Below, in pieces: positions 18,059 through 26,392 of a DNA stretch of 64,000 nt. Where the stretch lies: the NCBI GenBank assembly GCA_021805275.1, contig JAJZFQ010000233.1, positions 76,588 through 140,587 of the forward strand, given 5' to 3'. The first letter of the stretch is position 1; every line of letters starts with the position of its first letter. Source of the DNA: Pseudomonadota bacterium. GTDB taxonomy: Bacteria; Pseudomonadota; Gammaproteobacteria; Steroidobacterales; Steroidobacteraceae. The notes under the pieces are model-generated. The model was given only the letters and a program-made list of their open reading frames with translations, searched no databases and was not told where the DNA came from. A program made the position numbers and the translations under genes.

Positions 18059-18964
18059 ATGACGCGCATCATCTGGTTCGCGGCCGCCAACGTCGCCGTG
18101 CTTGGCACGGTGACGGCGATCGTCGCGGCAGCGGGGGCTTGACCGCTATTCGGGCGCGTATGGACTGAGTCTAGGCGGACTCCTCATGCTGAGCGGCGTG
18201 CTCGGATTCGGCGGCGTGTTTGCCTCGCCGGCGCCTTCCAAGTGGATCGCCATCCGTTCTATGGGGGGCGGCTCATCGCTGTGCCGCAGAGTCCTCTCGG
18301 GAGGCGCGCGCTCGCCGCCGCCCCCGTCGTCGCCGCACACGCGCAGCGACTACGGCGTGGAATGCCCGCGGTCGGCATAGTTGAGTCACTCCAGCTGAAC
18401 GCATTCGCCACCGGCGCACGCCGTAACCACGCGCTGGTGGCCGTGAGCAGCGCTCTGGCTGAGGTGATGGATCCACGGCAACTTGATGTCGTGCTCGGCC
18501 ACGAAATGACGCACCTCGGGAGGGGTGAGATGATCACGCTGGGACTGTTGAGGCGCCGCTCAACACCTTCGTCAATTTCCTTGCGCGAGTGATTGGATCG
18601 GCGATGGACGGTGCGCTCGGAGGCCGACGTGAAGAAGGGGGGGTAGGGAGGGATATTTTATTTCCTGATCGTGATAGCCCTCGAGGTTCTGTTCGGTGTG
18701 CTTGCCACGATGATCCCCATGGCATTCTCCCGGCGCTGCGAGTACCGCGCGGATGCTGGAGGCGCAGCACTTGCTGGAACGCAGCGTATGATCGGAGCGC
18801 TACGCACCCTGCAGAGCAATGCCGGTGCGCAGCTGCCGGGGCAGCTGCGGGCGTTCGGCATCAACGGTCAGGCACCTGGCGAGGCTCTACGCCGACTGGT
18901 CATGAGTCATCCGCCAATCGAGGACCGTATCGCGGCACTGCAGCGCGCACGCCTGGGCGGCTGA
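18059..18964 (+). pseudogene. htpX: htpX-like membrane zinc protease, broken by several frameshifts
   Basis: Homology to HtpX runs the full length but hops between frames at least four times: MTRIIWFAAANVAVLG (18059); YGLSLGGLLMLSGVLGFGG up to SKWIAIRSMGG; then NAFATGARRNHALVAVSSAL and the zinc site GHEMTHLGRGEMI; then LNTFVNFLARVIGSAMDGAL; then LFGVLATMIPMAFSRRCEYR to the normal C-terminus (MSHPPIEDRIAALQ, stop at 18964). Shifts fall near 18135, 18262, 18545 and 18650. HtpX degrades misfolded inner-membrane proteins. The catalytic HExxH and the downstream RADAGG region survive, so decay looks recent, but no intact product can be made. Sequencing error is unlikely to explain four shifts in one gene. 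Confidence 0.85.
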
Positions 18965-19034
18965 CCGGCTCGAGCGCGACGCGCAGCAGGGAGCAGCGTC
19001 CCCGAGCCGGCCCGAACGGCGCAAGACGCTCCGC

Positions 19035-19595
19035 TCACCTCGCCGGCGAGGGGAGCTTGCGTGTCGGGCCGGCGATCATGAACCGGCCACGGCCTTTGTG
19101 GTGCAGGGTGCGCAGCGGCTCGCGTGGCGGACGGTACCAGGCAGCGAGGACCTGCAGAACAAAGAAGTTGTAGCGCGACATCAGGCGTGCATCGACGACG
19201 CGACACTCGAGGTCGGCGCGGCATTCCGCGATGCGTGGCGCCCGGACACAGGTCCCCGGCTCGGCTGTCAGACCGAAGACGGTGAACTTGTCGAGTGTAC
19301 GTCCGGAGGAGTTACCGCAACCGACTACGGCGTCGGCGAGTTCGACGGTCGGGAGGCAGATGACGCATTCCCGGGTTCGTCGCAATGCCTGGAAGCTGTG
19401 GTTCGCGTCGCTTACGACGCAGCCGATGAGCGGCGGCTCGAATTCCATCATCGTGTGCCATGACTGGGTCATTACGTTGAGCCGACCGCGAAACGCTGTG
19501 GTGAGAAAGACAACCGGACCGGGCTCGAGCAGCCGATACACATCACCGAGCGGCAGAGGACGTTTGCGCGGGACTCTACTCAGGTCGTGTCGCAT
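19035..19595 (-). CDS. Flavin reductase-like (FMN-binding split-barrel) protein
   Basis: 186 residues from ATG 19595; the open frame continues upstream to 19853 but that part overlaps the nitroreductase gene. The sequence has the split-barrel flavin reductase pattern: RLLEPGPVVFLTTAFRGRLN, then MTQSWHTMMEFEPPLIGCVV and ECVICLPTVELADAVVGCG, with conserved SGRTLDKF. These proteins bind FMN and reduce flavins or act as small oxidoreductases. It follows the nitroreductase gene by 17 bp on the same strand, so both probably come from one message. Its substrate is unknown. Confidence 0.85.
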   Translation of the reverse strand: MRHDLSRVPRKRPLPLGDVYRLLEPGPVVFLTTAFRGRLNVMTQSWHTMMEFEPPLIGCVVSDANHSFQALRRTRECVICLPTVELADAVVGCGNSSGRTLDKFTVFGLTAEPGTCVRAPRIAECRADLECRVVDARLMSRYNFFVLQVLAAWYRPPREPLRTLHHKGRGRFMIAGPTRKLPSPAR

Positions 19596-19612
19596 GTCGC
19601 GCCATTCCCTGC

Positions 19613-20176
19613 TTACGGCCCGATCCACCGGACCAGCGGTGCATTGCGCGGTACCGGCGGGGGAGCGGACTTCGGCCGTCCGACGATGATGGGAGCCACC
19701 GGTAGAGTGGTTGGCGGCAGATCGAGCGCGGCCTTGCCCGCCGAAGTGGCCAGCCAGGACTGCGCGAAGCCGATCCAGCAGCTGCCGAGTCCTGCTTCGC
19801 AGGCACGCAGCATCAGATTCCCGGCGGCTAGTGAGCAATTTTCGACGGCCCAAGGACCGGCGGTCGCACTCGAGATCACAATGAGCGCCGGGGCGTGATA
19901 AAAAATATCAAATGACGGCTCTTCAAGCATTTGGCGCAGATGCAGCGGTGCAAGACTCGCGGGCGACTGACGCAACATATGCGCTTTCGATTCGTGCGAA
20001 ATGCCGGCGAGCAACGCTTGATCCTGCACGACGGTGAACAGCCAAGGCTGTTCGTTGACGGCGCTCGGTGCCTGGATGGCCGCCTCAATCAGTTGGACTA
20101 GTACCGGTCGCGGAACGGGATCCCCCGTGTAGTCGCGGACCGCGCGGCGGGAATGAAGGGCCAGCTCGAGTTCCAT
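19613..20176 (-). CDS. Nitroreductase family protein
   Basis: 187 residues from ATG 20176, giving the usual nitroreductase start (MELELALHSRRAVRDYTGDP). FMN-binding elements are visible: SRRAVRDY, the AAIQAPSAVNEQPW loop, and ENCSLAAGNLMLRACEAGLG followed by CWIGFAQ. The protein ends after a typical PIIVGRPKS strand. Such homodimeric flavoproteins use NAD(P)H to reduce nitro groups, quinones or enones. A flavin reductase-like gene follows directly and could share the role. The physiological substrate cannot be deduced. Confidence 0.88.
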   Translation of the reverse strand: MELELALHSRRAVRDYTGDPVPRPVLVQLIEAAIQAPSAVNEQPWLFTVVQDQALLAGISHESKAHMLRQSPASLAPLHLRQMLEEPSFDIFYHAPALIVISSATAGPWAVENCSLAAGNLMLRACEAGLGSCWIGFAQSWLATSAGKAALDLPPTTLPVAPIIVGRPKSAPPPVPRNAPLVRWIGP

Positions 20177-20784
20177 GACATACCTCGCTGTGCGCGCATC
20201 CGTCGCAAGTCGTACGCGCTGCCCGAGTGAGCGGGATGCGATGCTGAATGACCGTAGCGTGTGCACGAATTCGGGGCAATCCGTGACTTCCACCTACCAT
20301 CGGCTGAAATCGACGGGCGCCGCCTCAACGGGGCGGCAGTGCAGCGCCGCGATGTGTTGCGCGGGGAGTTCCGTGTTGCGCAGCTGCGCGCCGGCGCCGA
20401 GGCGTACAGTGACCGGGGAGTTAAGTGCACGACGTCGAGGAGGAGTCGCCGGCTCGCCTGCTGATCGATGTCGGTCGGGCCGCGCTGTCGTGCGATGTGC
20501 AGGAGGTGCGCGAGATCGACGTGGCACTGCCGCGCATCGCGGGTTGCACCTACGGTCGGTGCGGCGCTCGCGGCGAGTCGCTTGGTGCGGAGCGGCTCGA
20601 GCCAATTCGGCCGCACGGTGGTGGCTCCCCTGCCGGCGCTTGTGCGAGCTGCGCTCCCCCGCAAGGCCGCCGCCGAAGCTCCAGGGATCGATCACACTGC
20701 TGCGGCGTTCCGCTGAGGACTTGGACCGCTGCAGCGGGGTGCATTGTAATCAGACGACCGATACCGGGTCTGCGACGGGGGTGG
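20177..20784. other. Gene-poor gap between nitroreductase and NAD-salvage genes
   Basis: About 600 bp with several open frames on both strands but none with recognisable homology, a good ribosome-binding site or conserved motifs. It may hold the promoter of the nitroreductase pair near 20177-20290. I see no convincing gene. Confidence 0.45.
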
Positions 20785-22134
20785 CTACGCAGGCGTCTCC
20801 TGCAGGGCATTTCCATCGACAGCGCGGGCCATTGCCTCCAACGCCGGTGCAATCTGCACCGGATACGCCGCACTCGACCCCAGTTCGCATTGCGCGCGAG
20901 GTAGGCGCGCCAGTTCCGCACGGGCGTGAGAGCGCACATCCGCAAGCGGTGGCGGCGGGTGCAGGCGCCGGCCACCGCGCATGACGGGCGTGAGCAGTGG
21001 ACTGCCCGGCTGATCGTCGCGCTCTACGGTGAGCACATCGCCGGCCATGCGTCCCTCGACGTCGAATCGGCGGAATACCTGCTTGCGACCAGGCCAGGTC
21101 TCCTTGCCTTCGGAGCGCTTGCGCCGTGGCGTGCCGGCGTATTCCTGCAGTTTGTACACGCAATCGAGGTAAGGGCGGTCAGCCGAGGTATTCATGCGTG
21201 TGCCGACGCCGTAGCCGTCGATCGGTGCACCCGCGGCGATCAGATCGGCGACGGCGTATTCATCGAGGTTGCCGCTGACGAAGATGTGCACGTCGGTCAA
21301 TCGGCCGGCGTCCAGTATTGCTCGGACCTGTCGGGCCCGGGCGCCGAGGTCACCGCTGTCGATCCGTACGGACTGGATATTGATACCGTCAGCGGCGAGG
21401 CGGGCCGCGAGCGGCACCAGTGCGCGCGCGGCCGCTTCAGTGTCGTAGGTGTCGATCAGCAGAGTGTTGGCATTCGGATGGGAGCGGGCGAAGTCCTCGA
21501 AGGCCGCCGTCTCATCGTCGTGCGCTTGGATGAATGAATGTGCCATGGTGCCGAAGATCGGGATGTCCCAGCGCATGCCGGCCAGCACATTGGAACTGCC
21601 GTCGAATCCTGCTAGGTAGCTGGCCCGCGCCGACAGCAGCGCCGCTTCGGCGCCATGTGCCCGACGCAGGCCGAAATCGACCAGCAGATGCGTGGTTGCC
21701 GCGAGCCGGACCCGGGCGGCTTTGGTGGCCACCATGGTCTGGAACTGCAGGAGGTTGATGACGCGGGTCTCGACCAGCTGCGCCTCGCGTAGCGGTGCGG
21801 TCACCCGGAGGATCGGCTCGTTCGGAAAGAACACCGTACCCTCCGGCATCGCCTCAACCGCTCCGGTGAAGCGTAGGTCGGCGAGCGAGGCGATGAACTC
21901 CGGATGAAAGCGGCCGCAGTGCTCCAGCCAGGCGATCTCCGCATCGGTGAATCGCAATGCTTCCAAGTAAGAGAGAACCTGCTCGAGGCCGGCCGCGAGC
22001 AGGAAGTTGCGGTTTTCGGGCAGCTTGCGGACAAAAAATTCGAACACCGCGGTGTCGTTCATGCCCCGGTCGAAATAGGCCTGCAGCATGGTGAGCTGGT
22101 ACAGGTCGGTCAGCAGCGCGCTCGTGTGATCCAT
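20785..22134 (-). CDS. pncB: Nicotinate phosphoribosyltransferase
   Basis: 449 residues from ATG 22134, which lies 2 bp after the pncA stop. The N-terminus LLTDLYQLTMLQAYFDRGM and the active-site segments VDFGLRRAHG, GFDGSSNVLAGM, MAHSFIQAH, SVRIDSGDLGARARQVR and GVGTRMNTS all match the family. The enzyme joins nicotinate to phosphoribosyl pyrophosphate to make nicotinate mononucleotide, using ATP hydrolysis. The next gene upstream supplies nicotinate from nicotinamide, so the pair forms the Preiss-Handler salvage route. The C-terminus past about residue 390 is arginine-rich and less conserved but still in frame. Confidence 0.93.
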   Translation of the reverse strand: MDHTSALLTDLYQLTMLQAYFDRGMNDTAVFEFFVRKLPENRNFLLAAGLEQVLSYLEALRFTDAEIAWLEHCGRFHPEFIASLADLRFTGAVEAMPEGTVFFPNEPILRVTAPLREAQLVETRVINLLQFQTMVATKAARVRLAATTHLLVDFGLRRAHGAEAALLSARASYLAGFDGSSNVLAGMRWDIPIFGTMAHSFIQAHDDETAAFEDFARSHPNANTLLIDTYDTEAAARALVPLAARLAADGINIQSVRIDSGDLGARARQVRAILDAGRLTDVHIFVSGNLDEYAVADLIAAGAPIDGYGVGTRMNTSADRPYLDCVYKLQEYAGTPRRKRSEGKETWPGRKQVFRRFDVEGRMAGDVLTVERDDQPGSPLLTPVMRGGRRLHPPPPLADVRSHARAELARLPRAQCELGSSAAYPVQIAPALEAMARAVDGNALQETPA

Positions 22135-22136
22135 TT

Positions 22137-22715
22137 TCAGTCCTTCAAGAGAGTCGCGCCGGCGCCGATCATCGCGGCGGTGGCCCTTGCGCCATCTCCG
22201 GCGTGCACCTCGACCGGACGGATGGTCCGCTCCAGGAGTTTGACCTCGTAGCCGAGTCGCCGGGCGTCGAGAACCGTGTTCAAAACGCAGTAATCGGTGG
22301 CCAGTCCGCCGACGAACAGCCGCCGCACGCCCGCGGACTGCAGGCGGGCGTGCAGGTCCGTTCCCTCGAAGCCGGAATAGGCGTCGGCTTCGGCACTCGT
22401 GCCCTTGCTGATGATCGCGATCCGAGGATCGTGCGCCAGTGCAAGTTCGGACGCGAATTGAGCGCCCTCGCTGCCGGCAACGCAGTGTGGGGGCCAGGGT
22501 CCGCCGCGCGCTCGGAACGAGCAGTGATCGGACGGGTGCCAATCACGCGTGGCGAACGCCGGGAGGCCCGCCTGAGTGAATGCGGCGAGCCAGCGCTTGA
22601 TCGGAGCGATGATCTGATCGCCCCCGGGAACTGCGAGGCTGCCGCCGGGCAGGAAATCATTTTGTACGTCGACGAGCACCAAGGCGTCGCCGGGCTGCAT
22701 GCTGTTCTGCGACAT
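22137..22715 (-). CDS. pncA: Nicotinamidase
   Basis: 192 residues. The catalytic triad is visible: Asp in LVLVDVQNDFLPGGSL, Lys in SKGTSAEADAYSGF and Cys in GLATDYCVLNTVLDA. The metal site is also present (RDWHPSDHCSF). The enzyme hydrolyses nicotinamide to nicotinate and ammonia in the cytosol. It is the first gene of a two-gene NAD-salvage operon with pncB, 2 bp apart. All key residues are intact and the length is normal for the family. Confidence 0.94.
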   Translation of the reverse strand: MSQNSMQPGDALVLVDVQNDFLPGGSLAVPGGDQIIAPIKRWLAAFTQAGLPAFATRDWHPSDHCSFRARGGPWPPHCVAGSEGAQFASELALAHDPRIAIISKGTSAEADAYSGFEGTDLHARLQSAGVRRLFVGGLATDYCVLNTVLDARRLGYEVKLLERTIRPVEVHAGDGARATAAMIGAGATLLKD

Positions 22716-23595
22716 TCAGGTTACGAGAAGACACGCGCTGCATTACGCACCGGGAGTGCCGCGATCCGTCCAGGCGGTCGATGGTTTGCCCGAGCCGGGG
22801 GCGCACCGGCGCATTGCGTTCCCGGGATTCGACTGTCCGTCCCAGGGCGGGGCGTATCACGGCGAATCATCGACGATGGACTCTTACACCGGCATGACAC
22901 GCGCCCGGGGGCAAGATGGCACGCGCGTAGGATACGCGGTTGCAACACAATCCGCGTGGCTTTCTGGTTGGAATGGGAATTGCCCCGCGCATCGCGTAAA
23001 TGATCATCGGTGTCGGCCGTGACGATGGGTCGTACGTACAAACCACAAACGCCGAATCAGTGCGGCGACCACGAGGCGCAGCGGCGGACGGCGTGGAGCC
23101 GGAGACCGGATTCCGGCAACAGTCCATCATGGCGGGGCAGGCGCCCTCGACTGTCACGATCGGTGTTATGAGCGAAGTCCGCCGCGTCATGGGCGAGGTC
23201 GTGACAATGACCGGCGGTTGCGGCGGGGAAACTCCAGCGCCCGGCGGCATTCGACCGGCAGGCGCCGTCGAGGAGCAAAGGTGCCGCTACGATCCGGCTG
23301 CACGGGGCTCGCGAGCCGCTCTAGCCCATGAAGGCGCCAGCGGTCGAGTGGGCATGCGCGGCTCATCGGCCGCTGCGGGCCAGAGGCGCGAAAGTGACGC
23401 GCGGGGAGGGGCCTGCGCTGGGCGTGCGGCACGACCGGCACCGGCGGTGCCCGGCAGCGCGCCCCCGCGGTGAACCGCGAACCGGCTCAACGGCTCACAC
23501 GGGCCGCGACACGGGGAGTGCCGTCAGGAACCGGGCAATGACGTGCCAGGGTAGGACTCTGAGAACTCAGATGTAGCGCAATTCCGTTGCGGGCA
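22716..23595. other. Long non-coding or decayed stretch before the sugar locus
   Basis: About 880 bp with no gene I can support. Short frames on both strands are arginine- and proline-rich, as expected from chance in GC-rich DNA, and none has a family motif. It holds the promoter of pncA at its left edge and leads to the operator-promoter at 23596. Confidence 0.45.
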
Positions 23596-23623
23596 TTGAC
23601 AGCGCTGTCATTTTGAGTATGCT
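23596..23623 (+). promoter_or_regulatory. Promoter of the GH3 gene with a perfect LacI-type palindrome over the -35 box
   Basis: The -35 box TTGACA (23596-23601) and the -10 box TATGCT (23618-23623) are 16 bp apart. The 14-bp perfect palindrome TGACAGCGCTGTCA (23597-23610) covers the -35 box. The central CG and the symmetry are typical of LacI-family operators, and the lacI promoter at 40827-40854 has the same layout. Binding of a repressor here would block RNA polymerase. Confidence 0.8.
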
Positions 23624-23671
23624 CCACGCCCACTGTTTTCAGATGGCGCCGAGACGCGGGGGCGGAATCTC

Positions 23672-26212
23672 ATGGGGGGGCGATCACAGGTGCAGCAGCG
23701 GGTCACGGCGCGCGCATGTCTGGGTCTGTGGTTGGGACTGGCGGGGTGCTGGACCGCTGTCTGCGCAGCGGGCCAGGCGGCGGTGGTACACCCGCAGCTC
23801 TGGGGGAGTGTGCCGGCAGCGCTGGCGCCCGATCCGGCGCTCGAGCGGCACATCGATCGGCTGATGGCTTGCCTGACGCTGCGCCAGAAGGTTGGTCAGC
23901 TCATCCAGGCGGACATCAGCGCAATCCGCCCGTCCGACCTGCGGCGCTATCCGCTCGGGACGATTCTGAACGGTGGCGGTTCGAAGCCGGACGGCGATGT
24001 TCTCGCTCCACCGTCCGCGTGGTTGTCCCTGGCGAATCGCTTCTATGAGGCCTCACTGCATCCGGATGCCGCCCGCTGCGCGGTACCTGAGATGTGGGGG
24101 ATGGATGCCGTGCATGGCGCGAATGATGTCTACGGGGCGACGATCTACCCGCAAAATATCGCCCTTGGGGCGGCGCGCGATCCGCAGTTGATGCGCGCCA
24201 TTGGGGAGGCTACCGCCGAGGAGGTGCGTGCGGTCGGCATCGATTGGACCTTCGGCCCGACGATTGCGGTGGTTTCGGATGATCGGTGGGGCCGCACGTA
24301 CGAGAGCTACTCGCAAAATCCGCATCTGGTGGCCCGCTATGCACGGGAAATCGTGCTCGGCCTGCAGGGGGTGCCAGGTACCGCGAGCTTCCTCGATGCC
24401 TACCACGTGATTGCCACCCCGAAGCACTTCGTGGGGGACGGAGGAACGCGCGGCGTGGATCAGGGGAACAACCCCGAAAGCGAAACGCTGCTGCGCGAGC
24501 GCGATGCCGTCGGGTACCCGGCTGTGCTGCGCGCCGGCGCACAGGTGATCATGGCGAGCTTCTCAAGTTGGCAGGGCGTGAAGATGCTGGCCAATTATGG
24601 GCTGTTGACCGAAGTGCTGAAGAAGCGTTGGCACTTCGACGGGTTTGTGATCGGGGACTGGAACGCCCAGGGAGAGGTGCCGGGGTGCAGCGATGTCAGC
24701 TGTCCGCTGGCGGTGAACGCGGGTCTGGATGTGTTCATGGCTCCGGACGGCTGGAAGCAGCTGTTCCGCAACACCCTTCGGCAGGTGCGTTCGGGGCAGA
24801 TTCCCATGGCCCGCTTGGATGATGCAGTGCGACGCGTGCTGCGGGTGAAGCTGCGCGATCACCTGTTCACCGAGGGGCCGCCGCGGGTGCGCCCGCTGGC
24901 CGGGAAGTTCGAGCTGCTGGGGGATGCGGCACACCGGGCGCTCGCGCGCCGCGCGGTGCGTGAGTCGCTGGTTTTGCTGAAGAACGCGCACCGTTTGCTG
25001 CCGTTGCCCCCGCACGAGCGGGTCCTGGTCACCGGGGATGGAGCGAACAACATCCCGATGCAGTGCGGGGGGTGGACGCTCACCTGGCAGGGGACCGGCA
25101 CCACCAATGCTGACTTCCCGCACGGGGAGTCCATCTGGCACGGCATCCAGGCGGCGGTTCGCGCCGCCGGCGGCACCGCGCAGCTGAGTGCAGATGGACG
25201 CTTCACGGCCAAGCCCAACGTGGCGATCGTGATCTACGGCGAGCATCCGTACGCGGAATTCCAGGGGGATGTACCGAACCTCGAATTCAGCGCCGGAGAC
25301 GACAGCCAGTTGCAGCTCATCCGGCGCCTGCGTGCACAGGGCATCCCGGTGGTCTCGGTCTTTCTGTCTGGTCGCCCCCTGTGGGTCAATCCTGAGCTCA
25401 ATGCCTCCACCGCCTTCGTGGCCGCCTGGCTGCCCGGTTCAGAGGGCGAAGGCGTCGCCGATGTGCTCTTTCGCAGGCCCGATGGGACCATCGCCCATGA
25501 TTTTCGCGGCAAGCTGCCCTTTGCCTGGCCCCGCACCCCCCTGCAGTTCGGTCTCGATACCCCAGGCAAGCCGCTGTTTCCTTATGGTTACGGACTCACG
25601 GATGCCGACAGCGGAGCGCTGGCCCGCCTGAGCGAGCGCACCGGGCTGCCCGCGCTGCCCGCCGTCAATCCGAACCTGTTTTTCAGCGCCGGGAAAGTCG
25701 CCTCGGGCTGGCACTGGGCGGTCGCCGAAAACGCCGCGGCGCAGGTCTTAGCCCGTGGCATCGGCCACACTCCGCTGGGGCGACTGACGTTGCGCGCCGT
25801 GGACGGGCGGCGCCAGGAGGACGCGCGCGAACTCACATGGTCGGGCGCGGGGCAGGCCACGGCGGAACTCACCGGCTCGACACCTATCGACCTGTCCCGT
25901 CAGGCAAACGGCCAAATGGCGTTGGCCTTCGACTATCGCGTTGACCAGGCTCCCGGCGCCGCTGTCACGCTCAGCATGGGTTGCGGGGCGGGCTGCGCCG
26001 GTACGGTTCCGATCACCCGGGAACTACGCGCCGCTCCGCCCGGGCGGTGGCAGCACCTCGCGATCCCGCTCAATTGCTTCGCAAAGGTTGGGACATCGCT
26101 CAAGCATGTCTTGACGCCATTCAGAATTGACAGCGCTGGCAAACTTTCTGTGGCCCTAGCCCACATCCGGCTCCAAGCGGGCGGACGTGGGGTGGTGGCC
26201 TGTCCGCGTTGA
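23672..26212 (+). CDS. Secreted GH3 beta-glucosidase / exo-beta-glucan hydrolase with ExoP-like C-terminus
   Basis: 846 residues with a signal peptide (CLGLWLGLAGCWTAVCAAG). The GH3 N-terminal barrel (about 60-400) has LTLRQKVGQLIQADI, WGMDAVHGANDVYGATIYP, KHFVGDGGTRGVDQG and the nucleophile region FVIGDWNAQG, in which Asp329 is the expected catalytic residue. The GH3 C-terminal sandwich follows (AVRESLVLLKNAHRLLPLP; VVSVFLSGRPLWVNPE; AWLPGSEGEGVADVLF). The last 160 residues form the galactose-binding-like domain seen in ExoP-type enzymes (QMALAFDYRVDQAPGA). It should release glucose from the ends of beta-glucans or cello-oligosaccharides in the periplasm. The operator at its promoter links it to the LacI regulator at 39762. 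Confidence 0.92.
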   Translation: MGGRSQVQQRVTARACLGLWLGLAGCWTAVCAAGQAAVVHPQLWGSVPAALAPDPALERHIDRLMACLTLRQKVGQLIQADISAIRPSDLRRYPLGTILNGGGSKPDGDVLAPPSAWLSLANRFYEASLHPDAARCAVPEMWGMDAVHGANDVYGATIYPQNIALGAARDPQLMRAIGEATAEEVRAVGIDWTFGPTIAVVSDDRWGRTYESYSQNPHLVARYAREIVLGLQGVPGTASFLDAYHVIATPKHFVGDGGTRGVDQGNNPESETLLRERDAVGYPAVLRAGAQVIMASFSSWQGVKMLANYGLLTEVLKKRWHFDGFVIGDWNAQGEVPGCSDVSCPLAVNAGLDVFMAPDGWKQLFRNTLRQVRSGQIPMARLDDAVRRVLRVKLRDHLFTEGPPRVRPLAGKFELLGDAAHRALARRAVRESLVLLKNAHRLLPLPPHERVLVTGDGANNIPMQCGGWTLTWQGTGTTNADFPHGESIWHGIQAAVRAAGGTAQLSADGRFTAKPNVAIVIYGEHPYAEFQGDVPNLEFSAGDDSQLQLIRRLRAQGIPVVSVFLSGRPLWVNPELNASTAFVAAWLPGSEGEGVADVLFRRPDGTIAHDFRGKLPFAWPRTPLQFGLDTPGKPLFPYGYGLTDADSGALARLSERTGLPALPAVNPNLFFSAGKVASGWHWAVAENAAAQVLARGIGHTPLGRLTLRAVDGRRQEDARELTWSGAGQATAELTGSTPIDLSRQANGQMALAFDYRVDQAPGAAVTLSMGCGAGCAGTVPITRELRAAPPGRWQHLAIPLNCFAKVGTSLKHVLTPFRIDSAGKLSVALAHIRLQAGGRGVVACPR
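26128..26141. promoter_or_regulatory. Operator-like site in the 3' end of the GH3 gene
   Basis: TGACAGCGCTGGCA differs from the perfect palindrome at one position and is preceded by T, so a TTGACA is again formed (26127-26132). It lies inside the coding sequence, 265 bp before the TonB receptor start. It could assist repression of the receptor gene by looping, or be a chance match. Confidence 0.45.
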
Positions 26213-26238
26213 GGAGCAACAGCATCTCCGTAGCATGC

Positions 26239-26268
26239 TTGACACGATTCGGAACGCAGGCGTATCTT
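26239..26268 (+). promoter_or_regulatory. Candidate promoter of the TonB receptor gene
   Basis: TTGACA at 26239-26244 and TATCTT at 26263-26268, 18 bp apart, lie in the 180-bp gap before the receptor gene. The gap also has a good ribosome-binding site (GGGGAG, just before ATG 26393). The promoter call rests on box matches only. Confidence 0.4.
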
Positions 26269-26392
26269 GGTTTTTGAGGGGCGTTGGTGACTTTATTCGA
26301 AGTTTCGTGGCCGTAGTACAACAATCCGGGAAGCGCCACGCACCTCCTTTGCACATAAGCATCTGAAGTCCCAAACAGAGGGGAGAATTGAC

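Noticed and set aside
20177..20784. Several frames of 60-270 codons between the nitroreductase and pncB genes
   Set aside because: None has a recognisable motif, a good start site or balanced composition; they look like chance open frames.
22135..22542. Extended start of the nicotinate phosphoribosyltransferase frame
   Set aside because: The frame is open to 22542 but this part overlaps pncA and is arginine-rich. The family N-terminus begins at ATG 22134.
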